From Aquamicrobium lusatiense (GTDB taxonomy: Bacteria > Pseudomonadota > Alphaproteobacteria > Rhizobiales > Rhizobiaceae), in assembly GCF_014201615.1 (NCBI RefSeq), contig NZ_JACHEU010000001.1, positions 2,499,631 through 2,563,630 of the forward strand: a DNA stretch of 64,000 nt. The letters are read 5' to 3'. A program made the position numbers and the translations under genes. Below the pieces are notes generated by a model. That model did no database searches and was not told where the DNA came from. It worked only from the letters and a program-made list of their open reading frames with translations. Of this stretch, positions 28,069 through 38,099 are shown piece after piece. Each line of letters begins with the position of its first letter. Positions within the stretch are counted from its first letter, which is position 1.

Positions 28069-30429
28069 GTGAAAAACGGTCGGTTCAGCCGATTGTCGCT
28101 CCTGTGTGGAGTCAGTGGCCTTGCCTGCCTTATGGCGTACGGCTTTGCGCCGACTCCTGCCGCTGCGCAGGTGCCAGACTCCCTGACCTCCAATATCCCT
28201 TCGGATGCCCAGATGCTGCTGGAGTCCGATACGCTCGTCTACGATAATGATTCGCAGACAGTGACCGCGGTTGGCGGTGTGCAAATCGACTATGCCGGCA
28301 ATCGCCTCGTCGCCCAGCGCGTCGAATATGATCGCAAGACCCAGCGGCTGATCGCCAGCGGCAGCGTCGAAATCGTTCACAGCGACGGCACCAAGGTTCA
28401 TTCCGAACATATCGACATCACCGACGACTTCGCGGACGGTTTTACCAACGCGCTGAGGGTCGAGACCGTTGACAAGACCTATTTCGCTGCAGAAAGCGCC
28501 GAGCGCATGGGTGGCGTGCTGACCACCTTCCACAACGGTGTCTACACAGCCTGCGAGCCTTGCGAAGATAAGCCCGACAAGCCCGCCATCTGGCGCGTGA
28601 AATCGCAGAAGATCATCTGGAACAGCCAGAAAAAGACGATCCGATTCCAGAACTCCAATTTTGAGTTCTTCGGAATGCCGATCGCATATCTGCCGGTTTT
28701 CGAGATTGCCGACCCGACGGTGAAGCGCAAGAGCGGCTTCCTTTTCCCGTCGATTTCCTACAAGTCCGAACTCGGTGTCGGAGCCGGTATCCCCTATTAT
28801 TTTGCCCTGTCGCCCACCTACGATCTGACGGTCAAAGGCAATTACTACTCCAAACAGGGCTTCCTTGGCGAAGCCGAGTGGCGCCAGCGCTTCAACAATG
28901 GCCAGTACAGCGTGAAGATTGCCGGCATCCGCCAGCAGGATCCGGAGGCTTTTAAGACAGGTACTGAAAACAGAGGTGCGGCCGGTGATCTCAACCGAAC
29001 CCGCGCAATGATGGGCACGCAAGGCCAGTTCGCCATCAATTCGCGCTGGGATTTCGGCTGGAACGTCCTGCTCCAGACAGACAAGAATTTCTCCAGAACC
29101 TATGGAATCGACAATTATGAGCAATATGCTCATCGCTCCGAGGTTTATCTGACTGGTCTCAACGACCGGAACTACTTCGACCTGCGTGGCATGAAGTTCC
29201 AGATTCAGGAAGATATTCTGGACAGCAATTCAAGCTCGCGTAACGACAAGCAGGCCTGGGTCCTGCCATCGTTTGACTATGCTTATATCCCCGATGCCTC
29301 ATTTGCCGGCGGACAATTGTCCTTCAACGTGAACGCACGTGCCCTTGATCGCAGTAAGCTGGATGTAAGCACTCAGCGTGTTCGCGGAATCGAAGGCAGC
29401 AGCGGACGGTTGACTGCCGAGGCAGAATGGAAGCGATCATTCATCACTGATGGCGGCATGGTGTTCACGCCTCTGCTCGCATTTCAGGCTGATGGAAACT
29501 ATCTGAATGCTTCGTCAGCATCACTGGCGGCTATAAACAGTGTTGCGAGCACAAACGGCACCACCGCTGACATGCGCTCGTCCTTCTTCCGTTCGATGGC
29601 GACGCTTGGCCTCGAATGGCGCTGGCCGATCCTGTTTTCGGCAACCGCTTCCTCGCATGTGCTTGAGCCGACGGCGCAGCTCTTCGTTCGACCCAACGAA
29701 GACTATGTCGGCGGTCTTTCCGTGCCCAATGAAGACGCGCAGAGCTTCGTTTTCGATGCCTCCACGCTGTTTGAGCGGGACAAGTTCTCCGGCTACGATC
29801 GCATTGAAGGCGGTACGCGCGCCAATCTTGGCTTCCGTTACGTCGGAACCTTCGACAGCGGCTGGACCACCAATGCCATGTTCGGCCAGTCTTACCACCT
29901 GAATGGGGAGAACTCGTTCGCGGCGCCTGATCTGGTCAATGTCGGCGCCAATTCAGGCCTCGAAAGCGATCGCTCAGACTATGTCGGTCTTGTCGGCGTG
30001 AGCGGCCCGAGCGGCATTTCCGCCTCTCTGAGCGGACGTTTTGATGAACAGACGTGGGAAGTCCGTCGGTCCGAAGTAAAGCTTGGATACAATGGCGGCC
30101 CTCTGGCGCTCTCGGCACGTTATGCCTTCATTCAGGCTCAGCCTGACTACGGTTTCACTGAAGATCGCCACGAGGTGGCATTCGGAGGCTCCGCTCAGTT
30201 CGCCGAGAACTGGCGCGTGTTCGGCTCCGGCACCTACGATCTTGAGGAGAACGTGATGGTGAAAAACGGTATAGGCTTTGGCTATGCCGATGAGTGCTTC
30301 ACCTATCTGATGACCTATTCTCAGACGCGTGACCGTATCAACAAGGAAGTTTCGCAAAGCATCGGCTTCAACATCACCTTCCGTACGCTGGGTGATTTCG
30401 GTTCGGCCACCAGCAACTTCGTTCAGTAA
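28069..30429 (+). CDS. lptD: LPS-assembly protein LptD (OstA/Imp)
   Basis: Outer-membrane translocon that inserts LPS into the outer leaflet with LptE. The product is about 786 aa: signal peptide (ending AAAQV), an LptA-like OstA jellyroll (about residues 40-170) with ADTL-type repeats such as LLESDTLVYDNDSQTVTAVGG, then a large beta barrel ending FGSATSNFVQ. Two cysteines (CEPCED) lie at the end of the jellyroll. GTG 28069 has AGGGGGG 5 nt upstream and is preferred; GTG 28054 overlaps the lptG stop. The order lptF-lptG-lptD places the export path in one transcript. Confidence 0.95.
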   Translation: MKNGRFSRLSLLCGVSGLACLMAYGFAPTPAAAQVPDSLTSNIPSDAQMLLESDTLVYDNDSQTVTAVGGVQIDYAGNRLVAQRVEYDRKTQRLIASGSVEIVHSDGTKVHSEHIDITDDFADGFTNALRVETVDKTYFAAESAERMGGVLTTFHNGVYTACEPCEDKPDKPAIWRVKSQKIIWNSQKKTIRFQNSNFEFFGMPIAYLPVFEIADPTVKRKSGFLFPSISYKSELGVGAGIPYYFALSPTYDLTVKGNYYSKQGFLGEAEWRQRFNNGQYSVKIAGIRQQDPEAFKTGTENRGAAGDLNRTRAMMGTQGQFAINSRWDFGWNVLLQTDKNFSRTYGIDNYEQYAHRSEVYLTGLNDRNYFDLRGMKFQIQEDILDSNSSSRNDKQAWVLPSFDYAYIPDASFAGGQLSFNVNARALDRSKLDVSTQRVRGIEGSSGRLTAEAEWKRSFITDGGMVFTPLLAFQADGNYLNASSASLAAINSVASTNGTTADMRSSFFRSMATLGLEWRWPILFSATASSHVLEPTAQLFVRPNEDYVGGLSVPNEDAQSFVFDASTLFERDKFSGYDRIEGGTRANLGFRYVGTFDSGWTTNAMFGQSYHLNGENSFAAPDLVNVGANSGLESDRSDYVGLVGVSGPSGISASLSGRFDEQTWEVRRSEVKLGYNGGPLALSARYAFIQAQPDYGFTEDRHEVAFGGSAQFAENWRVFGSGTYDLEENVMVKNGIGFGYADECFTYLMTYSQTRDRINKEVSQSIGFNITFRTLGDFGSATSNFVQ

Positions 30430-30460
30430 ATGGTGGCTGACACGGTTTTGCCGTATAAAG

Positions 30461-30474
30461 CGGGCAGAAGCCCG
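30461..30474 (+). other. Small hairpin between lptD and surA
   Basis: CGGGC-AGAA-GCCCG, a 5-bp stem with a stable-type tetraloop, in the 88-nt lptD-surA gap and followed by an AT-rich stretch. It could be an RNA processing or attenuation site. Evidence is the sequence only. Confidence 0.3.
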
Positions 30475-30517
30475 ATTCAATTTGTGCTTTGACGTGAACT
30501 GAAAGCTGGATGCCGGA

Positions 30518-31444
30518 ATGCGGAAATATCTTCTCTCTGCAAGCCTTGCCCTTTTCGTCGGTGTGACGGCTGTTGCGGCGACTGGCGTAACCACGCCGGC
30601 GGTGGCAAGCGAGATCAAGTATATCGTCAACAATATGCCGATCACGACCACCGATATTCAGCACCGTAACGCCTTTTTCCGTCTGCAAAGGCGTAAGGGC
30701 GATGCGGCGAATGAGATGATCGAGCAGACCCTGCGCCTCGCCGAAGCGCAGCGCATCGGCATCCGCATCAGTGACAAGCAGGTCAACGACGCTTACGCCC
30801 GCTTTGCTTCAAGCAATAACATGCCGCTGGCACAGCTCGATTCGGTCATGGCGCAATCGGGCGTCACCAAGCAGCATTTCAAGGATTTCATCCGCTCCCA
30901 GATGGCCTGGAACCAGGCAATCGGCGCGCGCTACCGGGCCGAGCAATCGGGAAGCGGGCTGACCAGCCAGCAGGAAGCCGTGCGCAACATGCTGAAAAAG
31001 GGCGGAAACAAGCCCTCGGCGACTGAATACATGCTGCAGCAGGTGATTTTCGTCATCCCGCCGGCGGAGCGCAAGTCGACGATGGGCAAGCGCAAGCGCG
31101 AAGCGGAAGCGCTGCGGGCGCGCTTCAATGGCTGCGCCAACACGCAGCAGTTCGCCAAGGGGCTTATCGATGTGACGGTGCGCGATCTCGGTCGCGTTCT
31201 TGCTCCGCAATTGCCGCCGGAATGGTCCGATCAGATCAAGAAGACCAAGGCTGGCGGCGCCACCGGCGTTCGCGAAACGGAACGCGGGGTTGAGTTCATC
31301 GGCGTTTGCAGCGCGCGCGAGGTTTCTGACGACCGGGTTGCCGAACTGGTGCTTCAGAATGAGAATTCCGATGCCGACGCAGATAAGCTCGGCCAGAAAT
31401 ATATGGAAGAGCTGAAGAAGACGGCCAAGATCGTCCGGCGCTGA
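30518..31444 (+). CDS. surA: SurA-type periplasmic chaperone / peptidylprolyl isomerase
   Basis: Periplasmic chaperone for outer-membrane proteins, LptD included. The product is 308 aa: signal peptide ending AVASE, the SurA N-terminal domain ([21 protein letters not shown]... and the [11 protein letters not shown] helix), then one divergent parvulin-like segment (about residues 170-275, with [13 protein letters not shown] and [16 protein letters not shown]) and a C-terminal helix. E. coli SurA has two parvulin domains, so this is the short rhizobial form. Isomerase activity is uncertain because the parvulin part is degenerate. It lies between lptD and pdxA, a classic operon. Confidence 0.88.
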   Translation: MRKYLLSASLALFVGVTAVAATGVTTPAVASEIKYIVNNMPITTTDIQHRNAFFRLQRRKGDAANEMIEQTLRLAEAQRIGIRISDKQVNDAYARFASSNNMPLAQLDSVMAQSGVTKQHFKDFIRSQMAWNQAIGARYRAEQSGSGLTSQQEAVRNMLKKGGNKPSATEYMLQQVIFVIPPAERKSTMGKRKREAEALRARFNGCANTQQFAKGLIDVTVRDLGRVLAPQLPPEWSDQIKKTKAGGATGVRETERGVEFIGVCSAREVSDDRVAELVLQNENSDADADKLGQKYMEELKKTAKIVRR

Positions 31445-31446
31445 TC

Positions 31447-32475
31447 GTGCAGCGCCTGCCTCTTCCCCTTGCCGTCAGCATTGGTGATCCCTCCGGCATA
31501 GGTCCGGAGATCGCCATTCAGGCATGGCAACAGCGCAACGAACTTCGCCTTCCTGCTTTCTATCTGCTGGCCGACCCGGCTCTGGTTGCCGCGCGCAGCA
31601 AGCGGATTGGCAGCGATGTTCAGTTCGCCGAAACCTCCCCCGAACAATCGACAGAAGCTTTCGCGCACGGCCTGCCCATTGTTGCGCTTGAGAATCGATT
31701 GGCCGACCGCCCGGGACAACCGGATGCCGCCAATGCATCCGGCATCATCGAGGCGATAGACCGTGCGGTTGAAGATTGCTTCTCAGGCAAGGCGGCCGCT
31801 GTCGTAACCTGCCCGATAGCCAAGAAGCCGCTCTATGACGCCGGCTTTGCCTTCCCCGGCCACACCGAGTATCTGGCGTATCTGGCTTCCCAGCGGACCG
31901 GAACGCCCGTCACGCCGGTGATGATGCTGGCGGGGCCGGAACTGCGAACGGTGCCGGTTACCATCCACATCGCGCTGTCGGATGTGCCCAAAGCGCTGAC
32001 TACGGAACTCATCGTGGAAACGGCGGTCATCACCGCCCGGGATCTGCAGAGCCGCTTTGGGCTGAGCAACCCGCGCCTTGCGATTTCAGGTCTCAACCCG
32101 CATGCCGGCGAGGATGGCGCGATGGGAACGGAAGATCGCGACATCGTAGCGCCCGCCATAGCAGCCTTGAAGGCTAAGGGCATAAATGCTTTCGGCCCCC
32201 TGCCTGCCGACACCATGTTTCACGCCAGCGCCCGCGCAGGCTATGATGTGGCGATCTGCATGTATCACGACCAGGCCCTGATACCCGCCAAGGCCCTTGC
32301 CTTCGATGAGGCCGTGAACGTCACGCTTGGGCTGCCCTTCATCCGCACCTCGCCGGATCATGGCACCGCGTTCGGCATCGCCGGAAAAGGCGTGGCCCGG
32401 CCCGACAGTTTCATTGCGGCACTCAGGCTGGCCGGCCAGATGGCAGGCAGCGGAAAGATGGCGGAATCCGCTTGA
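31447..32475 (+). CDS. pdxA: 4-hydroxythreonine-4-phosphate dehydrogenase
   Basis: NAD-dependent enzyme of pyridoxal-5'-phosphate synthesis (DXP-dependent route). The product is 342 aa from GTG 31447, 2 nt after surA. It shows the [18 protein letters not shown] N-terminus, the metal-ligand His in FPGHTEYLA, the [14 protein letters not shown] motif, the second metal His in [13 protein letters not shown] and the C-terminal [15 protein letters not shown]. The stop overlaps the rsmA TTG start. Confidence 0.96.
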   Translation: MQRLPLPLAVSIGDPSGIGPEIAIQAWQQRNELRLPAFYLLADPALVAARSKRIGSDVQFAETSPEQSTEAFAHGLPIVALENRLADRPGQPDAANASGIIEAIDRAVEDCFSGKAAAVVTCPIAKKPLYDAGFAFPGHTEYLAYLASQRTGTPVTPVMMLAGPELRTVPVTIHIALSDVPKALTTELIVETAVITARDLQSRFGLSNPRLAISGLNPHAGEDGAMGTEDRDIVAPAIAALKAKGINAFGPLPADTMFHASARAGYDVAICMYHDQALIPAKALAFDEAVNVTLGLPFIRTSPDHGTAFGIAGKGVARPDSFIAALRLAGQMAGSGKMAESA

Positions 32476-33299
32476 GCTTCGATGGCCTCCCACCCTTGCG
32501 AGAAGTGATCGACCGCTACGAGTTGCGGGCGAAGAAAGCGCTTGGGCAGAATTTTCTTCTCGACCTGAATATTACCGGCAAGATTGCGCGCGTCGCCGGT
32601 GATCTGAGTGATGTGACCGTCATCGAGGTCGGTCCCGGGCCGGGCGGGCTGACCCGTGCGCTCCTCGCTCACGGCGCGAGGCGCGTCGTCGCCATCGAAA
32701 AGGACGAGCGCTGCCTCGCTGCGCTGGACGAAATCTCGAAGCATTATCCGGGCCGCCTGCATGTGGTTCCGGGCGATGCCCTGAAGACGGATTTCGCTAC
32801 GCTTGCCGAACCCGGCTCCCCTGTCAGGATCGTGGCCAACCTGCCCTACAATGTCGGCACCGAGTTGCTGGTTCGCTGGCTGACAGTGCCGCAATGGCCG
32901 CCTTTTTATCAGTCAATGACGCTGATGTTCCAGCGCGAGGTGGCCATGCGCATCGTGGCGGAACCGGGCAGCGAGGCTTACGGCCGGCTGGGCGTTCTGG
33001 CCGGATGGCGCACCCGGGCGCGCATCGCCTTCGATCTGCCGCCGCAGGCTTTTACGCCACCACCGAAGGTAACCTCATCGGTCGTCCATCTGGAGCCTCG
33101 GGCAGAACCGCTTCCAGCAGACGTCCGCACGCTTGGCCGCCTCACCGAAGCTGCCTTCGGTCAGCGTCGCAAGATGCTGCGTCAGAGCCTCAAATCACTG
33201 GGCGGCGAGATCCTGCTGGAGAGCGTGGGCATCGATCCCACGCGCCGGGCAGAGACGCTAAGCGTGGAAGAGTTCGTGCGCCTCGCCAACGCCGTCTGA
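32472..33299 (+). CDS. rsmA: 16S rRNA (A1518/A1519-N6)-dimethyltransferase RsmA (KsgA)
   Basis: Dimethylates two adenines near the 3' end of 16S rRNA during 30S assembly. The product is 275 aa. Seen are the [15 protein letters not shown]-terminus, the SAM motif [16 protein letters not shown], the acidic [10 protein letters not shown], the catalytic [12 protein letters not shown] motif and the C-terminal [12 protein letters not shown] and [11 protein letters not shown]. The start is TTG 32472 overlapping the pdxA stop (TTGA), the only in-frame option near the junction. It is the last gene of the lpt operon. Confidence 0.96.
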   Translation: MSFDGLPPLREVIDRYELRAKKALGQNFLLDLNITGKIARVAGDLSDVTVIEVGPGPGGLTRALLAHGARRVVAIEKDERCLAALDEISKHYPGRLHVVPGDALKTDFATLAEPGSPVRIVANLPYNVGTELLVRWLTVPQWPPFYQSMTLMFQREVAMRIVAEPGSEAYGRLGVLAGWRTRARIAFDLPPQAFTPPPKVTSSVVHLEPRAEPLPADVRTLGRLTEAAFGQRRKMLRQSLKSLGGEILLESVGIDPTRRAETLSVEEFVRLANAV

Positions 33300-33436
33300 A
33301 CGCACGGCAGCAAGCAGCCTTCAGCGGGAAGGCCGCTGGAGGATTCTTATAAAGATTGTGGCAGCCCCTATAAGCCCGGAACGGTTTGAAAGAAGGATGG
33401 GCGGGATCATATCGCCCACCCTGCAATTCGGCTTTC

Positions 33437-34093
33437 TCAGCCCAGATCCTCGTCCATCAGCCCGGAAACGAAATCGAACAGTCCAGGCCGGCGGTCGCGG
33501 CGCAACCGCTCGGCGGTGACGATGGACACGACTTCCGTGAAAGCCCGGTCGAGATCGTCGTTGACGACGACGAAATCATACTCGGTCCAGTGTTCGATCT
33601 CGTCACGCGCGTTTTTGAGACGCGTCTCGATCACCGCTTCCTGATCCTCGGCACGCCGCTTCAGGCGGTCCTTCAGTTCGCGCATCGACGGCGGCAGAAT
33701 GAAGATGGAAACGATGTCGCCCCGCATCTTCTCCCGCAACTGCTGGGCGCCCTGCCAGTCGATGTCGAACAGCATGTCGCGCCCCTCCGCCATCGCCTTT
33801 TCGGCCGGGCCTCTTGGCGTCGCGTAGAAATTGCCGTGTACTTCGGCCCATTCCAGCAATTCGTCATTGTCGCGCAGGATCTCGAATTCCCGCCGGCTGC
33901 GGAAATGATAGTGGCGGCCGTCGATCTCGCTGCCGCGCCGCGGACGCGTGGTGACGCTGACCGAAAGCTCGAACTGATTGTCGCTTTCCAGCAGGTTCCG
34001 CGCAATGGTCGACTTGCCTGCACCAGAAGGCGAAGACAGCACGAGCATCAGCCCCCGCCGACGGATGAGGGATCCGACATTATTTGACGGCAT
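33437..34093 (-). CDS. gmk: Guanylate kinase
   Basis: ATP-dependent phosphorylation of GMP to GDP. The product is 218 aa: P-loop [16 protein letters not shown], the [20 protein letters not shown]-binding region, [13 protein letters not shown] and the [13 protein letters not shown]alker B strand. It is the last gene of the fabD-to-gmk run, 3 nt after yicC, the usual yicC-gmk pairing. The C-terminal tail of about 15 residues beyond the kinase fold is common in rhizobia. Confidence 0.97.
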   Translation of the reverse strand: MPSNNVGSLIRRRGLMLVLSSPSGAGKSTIARNLLESDNQFELSVSVTTRPRRGSEIDGRHYHFRSRREFEILRDNDELLEWAEVHGNFYATPRGPAEKAMAEGRDMLFDIDWQGAQQLREKMRGDIVSIFILPPSMRELKDRLKRRAEDQEAVIETRLKNARDEIEHWTEYDFVVVNDDLDRAFTEVVSIVTAERLRRDRRPGLFDFVSGLMDEDLG

Positions 34094-34096
34094 CTG

Positions 34097-34987
34097 TTAC
34101 TCCAGATTTTGAACCTGTTCGCGGAACTGATCGATGACTGCCTTGAGTTCGAGCCCTATGGCGGTGATCGAAGCTGCATTCGATTTAGAGCACAAGGTAT
34201 TCGATTCGCGATTGAATTCCTGCGCCAGGAAATCGAGCTTCCGGCCAATGGCGCCGCCTGAGACGAGAAGGGATCGCCCGGAGGCCACATGCGTCTTCAG
34301 TCTGTCGATCTCTTCGCGGATATCGGCTTTGGTGGCAAGAAGGGCCGCTTCCTGATGAAGGCGAGCCTCATCGAAGCCTGCGGCAGAATTGAGCAGCAAG
34401 CTTACCTGATCGGCGAGCCGCGCGCGGATGACATCCACCTCCCTTGAGGGGTCTGCTTCGGCTTGCAGGGTCAGTTCCTCAATCCGGTCAAGATGACCGC
34501 CCAGAACCTTGCGCAATGCCTCGCCTTCTTCGCATCGGGCCTGCTGAAGCTGCGAAAGCGCTGCTTCAAGCGTCTGCTGAATGGTCGCATCCAGAGCGGC
34601 GCGCGCCTCGGGCGTTTCCACCGTTTCCGGAAGCTCCAGAACGCCCCGCAGGGCGAGAAGGCCGTCAACACTCGGCGGCGCCGCTCCGAAATCGTCCTGC
34701 ATCCGCTTGGCGAGGACAGCAAGATCGCGGAGAAAAGCTTCATTGATCGAAGGCTGTACGCCAGCCCCCACGGGCCGCGTTATGGTCAGGTTGGCCTGAA
34801 AGTTCCCGCGTGCAAATCGTTTCTGGATCGCCTGACGAGCCGCCAGTTCCAGCCGGTCGAAGCCGGGAGGCAAACGCATCCGCACCTCGGCGCTCTTGCC
34901 ATTGACGGACTTCACCTCCCAGGCGATGGCAATGCCATTATGCTCGGCGTTTGCGCGGGCGAAACCGGTCATGCTCTGCAGGGTCAT
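34097..34987 (-). CDS. yicC: YicC family endoribonuclease-like protein
   Basis: 296-aa protein of the YicC family (YicC N-terminal domain and the DUF1732 C-terminal domain). It starts with the diagnostic LQSMTGFARA and the WEVKSVNGKSAEVRMRLPPG strand; the C-terminal domain has EEIDRLKTHV, GRKLDFLAQEFNRESNTLCSK and the closing LKAVIDQFREQVQNLE. E. coli YicC and its relatives are RNases that act on small RNAs or mRNAs; the substrate here is not known. It lies between mltG and gmk, all co-directional. Confidence 0.94.
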   Translation of the reverse strand: MTLQSMTGFARANAEHNGIAIAWEVKSVNGKSAEVRMRLPPGFDRLELAARQAIQKRFARGNFQANLTITRPVGAGVQPSINEAFLRDLAVLAKRMQDDFGAAPPSVDGLLALRGVLELPETVETPEARAALDATIQQTLEAALSQLQQARCEEGEALRKVLGGHLDRIEELTLQAEADPSREVDVIRARLADQVSLLLNSAAGFDEARLHQEAALLATKADIREEIDRLKTHVASGRSLLVSGGAIGRKLDFLAQEFNRESNTLCSKSNAASITAIGLELKAVIDQFREQVQNLE

Positions 34988-35068
34988 GCGATCCTCTCCG
35001 GCCGGCTGATTGAAATCCCAAACAGCAAAGCCATGGTCTGACCGGAATGCCGGATCGGCTTTCCGCCT

Positions 35069-36286
35069 CTACTGGGTGGGGTTGTTTCCTGCGGGGTCGT
35101 CGGCATTCTCGCCAGCCTGCCCGCTCCCGGCAGCCTCCGCGGCCTGCTTGCGTTGCCAGGCGCGGTAACGCGCAACATTCTCGTTGTGCTCCTTGAGCGT
35201 CGGCGCGAACACATGGCCACCAGTGCCATCAGCGACAAAATACAGATCTTCCGTCTTGGACGGATTGGCCACCGCTTCCAGCGAAGCCCTGCCCGGATTG
35301 GCGATCGGTGTCGGCGGCAAACCGTTGATCGTGTAGGTATTGTATGGTGTCGGCTTGTCGATATCCGATCGATAGATCGGACGGTCTGCCGGCTTGCCCT
35401 GACCTCCGAACAGACCATAGATGATCGTCGGATCCGACTGCAGCCGCATGCCCTTGCGCAGGCGGTTGAGGAACACCCCGGCAATGCGCGAGCGCTCATC
35501 GCCACGCGAGGTTTCCTTTTCGACGATCGACGCCAGCGTCAAAAATTCGTTCTCGTCGGCGAGCGGCAGGTCGGAATCACGCCTCGCCCAAATGGAGGAA
35601 ACCAAAGCCTTCTGATCGGAAAGAAGCTTGTCGATCATCTGCTGGCGCGTCGCGCCACGCGTGAACCGCAACGTATCGGTGGCGATGCTGCCTTCAGGAG
35701 GAAGCTGCGACGGCATATCGCCGGTAAGAGCCTCATGGGCCGCGATGCGCTCGAACGCCTGATGAACCGTCAGACCTTCCGGAATGGTCAGCGCGTAGGT
35801 GACCGACTTGCCGCTCTTCAGAAGCTCCATGATCTCGCGCATAGACGCATGCGGCTTGATCTCGTATTCGCCCGCCTTCAGCGCCTGATCATTGTTATGG
35901 ACGCGCACACCAACGCGGAAAACGCGGGCATCGCTGATAAGTCCGCGACGCTCCAGCTGCTCTGCAATCTGCGAGACACCCGTATTCGGCTTGACCAGCA
36001 AGGTGTCGCCGATGGCGGAAGGCCCCGGCTCGATGAAAGCCTTCTTGCCGAAATAGACGGCAAGGCCACCACCCACCATCACCAGAAGGATCAGGGAAAG
36101 CACGAAGTTGAGGAAAACCACGATCTGGCTGCGGGAGCGGCGCGAGCGCTTCGCCGGCGGAGGAGTTCCCTTTTCCGGCCGCAGAGCTTCATTCGCCGTT
36201 TTCGGCACGATCGGCGCGCCGGCAGGCGCTGAGTTCTGCGGCGTCGGGCTCTGCCCGAATTCATTGCCTCCAGAATTGGTGTTCAT
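35069..36286 (-). CDS. mltG: Endolytic murein transglycosylase MltG (YceG-like)
   Basis: Inner-membrane glycan-strand terminase. About 405 aa from ATG 36286 (MNTNSGGNEF). There is a cytoplasmic Pro/Ser/Arg-rich N-terminus of about 65 residues, one membrane segment (VVFLNFVLSLILLVMVGGGLA), a LysM-like subdomain, and the YceG catalytic domain with the ASIVEKETS motif (active-site Glu), GVFLNRLRKGMRLQSDPTIIYG and TPIANPGRASLEAVANP. A hydrophilic C-terminal tail extends past the domain. In many Hyphomicrobiales mltG follows fabF, as here (105 nt). Confidence 0.94.
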   Translation of the reverse strand: MNTNSGGNEFGQSPTPQNSAPAGAPIVPKTANEALRPEKGTPPPAKRSRRSRSQIVVFLNFVLSLILLVMVGGGLAVYFGKKAFIEPGPSAIGDTLLVKPNTGVSQIAEQLERRGLISDARVFRVGVRVHNNDQALKAGEYEIKPHASMREIMELLKSGKSVTYALTIPEGLTVHQAFERIAAHEALTGDMPSQLPPEGSIATDTLRFTRGATRQQMIDKLLSDQKALVSSIWARRDSDLPLADENEFLTLASIVEKETSRGDERSRIAGVFLNRLRKGMRLQSDPTIIYGLFGGQGKPADRPIYRSDIDKPTPYNTYTINGLPPTPIANPGRASLEAVANPSKTEDLYFVADGTGGHVFAPTLKEHNENVARYRAWQRKQAAEAAGSGQAGENADDPAGNNPTQ

Positions 36287-36391
36287 GGCACCCCGGTCTT
36301 TTGTGGAATCGATACCCCTCCTGAAAAATAGGAGCGAATATGGCAAAATTCACGGCATCCGACCCTGTCGGATGCCGTTTACGCGGGCTGT

Positions 36392-37654
36392 TCAGCCATT
36401 ATAGCGCTGGAAGACCAGCGAAGCATTGGTGCCGCCGAACCCGAAGGAGTTGGACAGCGCAACGTCGATCTGCTGCTGACGCGGCTTGTTCGGCACAAGA
36501 TCGATCGCCGTCTCGCGTTCCGGGTTGTCCAGATTGATGGTCGCCGGGGCGATATTGTCGCGAATTGCCAGAATCGAGAAGATCGCCTCGGCTGCACCCG
36601 CTGCACCGAGGAGGTGACCAATCGACGATTTCGTCGAGGACATGGAAATCTTCGAGGCAGCATCGCCGACCAGCCGCTCGACGGCGCCAAGCTCGATCGT
36701 ATCCGCCATGGTCGATGTGCCATGGGCGTTGATGTAATCGATGTCGGAAGGCCTGAGGTTCGCACGCTTCAGTGCGGCCGTCATGCAGCGGAACGCGCCG
36801 TCGCCATCTTCGGCGGGAGCCGTAATGTGATAGGCATCGCCGGTGAGACCGTAGCCGACCACTTCGGCGTAGATCCGCGCACCGCGCGCCCTGGCATGCT
36901 CCAGTTCTTCCAGAACCACGACGCCGGCGCCCTCGCCCATGACGAAACCGTCACGGTCGCGATCGTAGGGGCGGGACGCCTGTTCAGGCGTGTCATTGCG
37001 TTCGGTGGAAAGGGCACGGCAAGCCGCGAAACCCGCCAGAGAAAGGCGGTTAACCGGCGCTTCGGCGCCACCGGCCAGCATCACATCCGCATCGCCGAAC
37101 ATGATCAGCCGTGCGGCGTCGCCAATGGCGTGCGCGCCGGTCGAGCATGCCGTCACCACTGCGTGGTTGGGGCCCTTGAAGCCGTGCCGGATGGAAACCT
37201 GCCCGGACACCAGATTGATAATCTGTCCGGGAATGAAGAAGGGGCTGATACGGCGCGGACCGCGCTCCTTCAATATGATGGAATTCTCGGCAATGCCTTC
37301 GATGCCGCCGATGCCGGAGCCGATCATGACGCCTGAGGCGCAACGCTCCTCCTCGGTCTTCGGCTCCCAGCCGGAATCCTTCAGCGCTTCGTCGGCAGCC
37401 GCGATCCCGTAGAGGATGAACTCACCGATCTTGCGCAGTTCCTTGGCTTCGAGAACGGATTCCGGATTGAAGGTACCGTTCGTCCCGTCACCACGGGGAA
37501 TGATGTGGGCGATCTTGCAGGCAAGATCGTCCACTTCAAATTCGGTCACACGGCGGGCCGCACTGCGGGCGGACAGAAGTTCCTTCCATCCGTGCTCGTA
37601 ACCCATTCCGAAAGGCGAAAGCAGGCCAAGACCCGTAACGACAACGCGCCGCAT
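36392..37654 (-). CDS. fabF: 3-oxoacyl-ACP synthase II
   Basis: Condensing enzyme that elongates acyl-ACP with malonyl-ACP. The product is 420 aa from ATG 37654 (MRRVVVTGLG). The Cys-His-His catalytic set is visible: Cys in VTACSTGAHAIGDA, His in NAHGTSTMADTIE and His in KSSIGHLLGAAGA. The C-terminal FGFGGTNASLVF is typical. An upstream in-frame TTG/ATG extension of 21 codons lies over the acpP gap and is not coding. acpP is 28 nt upstream, so the pair is co-transcribed. Confidence 0.97.
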   Translation of the reverse strand: MRRVVVTGLGLLSPFGMGYEHGWKELLSARSAARRVTEFEVDDLACKIAHIIPRGDGTNGTFNPESVLEAKELRKIGEFILYGIAAADEALKDSGWEPKTEEERCASGVMIGSGIGGIEGIAENSIILKERGPRRISPFFIPGQIINLVSGQVSIRHGFKGPNHAVVTACSTGAHAIGDAARLIMFGDADVMLAGGAEAPVNRLSLAGFAACRALSTERNDTPEQASRPYDRDRDGFVMGEGAGVVVLEELEHARARGARIYAEVVGYGLTGDAYHITAPAEDGDGAFRCMTAALKRANLRPSDIDYINAHGTSTMADTIELGAVERLVGDAASKISMSSTKSSIGHLLGAAGAAEAIFSILAIRDNIAPATINLDNPERETAIDLVPNKPRQQQIDVALSNSFGFGGTNASLVFQRYNG

Positions 37655-37682
37655 GTCTGAAATCAATATCTGCCTGAAAGGA

Positions 37683-37919
37683 TCAGGCAGAGGCCTTGTC
37701 GATGAACTTGACGGCATCGCCGACGGTCAGGATCGTCTCGGCGGCGTCATCCGGGATTTCGACCCCGAACTCTTCCTCGAATGCCATGACGAGCTCGACC
37801 GTGTCGAGGCTGTCTGCGCCCAGATCGTCGATGAAGCTGGCCTGCTCCGTCACCTTGTCGGCGTCAACGCCGAGATGCTCGATAACGATCTTCTTGACGC
37901 GCTCTGCGGTGTCACTCAT
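37683..37919 (-). CDS. acpP: Acyl carrier protein
   Basis: 78-aa acidic four-helix carrier. The phosphopantetheine-bearing Ser37 is in the signature [20 protein letters not shown]. It carries acyl chains for the adjacent fabD, fabG and fabF products and probably for lipid A synthesis as well. It is preceded by a promoter-like pair at 37952-37980, so it can be transcribed apart from fabG. Confidence 0.98.
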   Translation of the reverse strand: MSDTAERVKKIVIEHLGVDADKVTEQASFIDDLGADSLDTVELVMAFEEEFGVEIPDDAAETILTVGDAVKFIDKASA

Positions 37920-37951
37920 TTGGGCATCCTCGTCTTCAGGTTGGTCTGTCT

Positions 37952-37980
37952 TCGTTAGCGGTCGTCATGACGCTAATCAA
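37952..37980 (-). promoter_or_regulatory. Putative acpP promoter with central palindrome
   Basis: On the minus strand, TTGATT (37975-37980) and TAACGA (37952-37957) stand 17 nt apart, upstream of the acpP ATG. A 10-bp palindrome CGTCATGACG (37963-37972) lies inside the spacer, where a repressor could act. The boxes are only moderate matches. Confidence 0.4.
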
Positions 37981-38099
37981 GTTGAAAGATGGTCCTGCAA
38001 GAAACACAATGAAGCAGGCCAATTCCGGCAAGAGCCTTGGAATTGCGGGCCGCATTACACGAAATTCCCCGCATATCCAAGGCGAAAAGCCAGCTGTCC

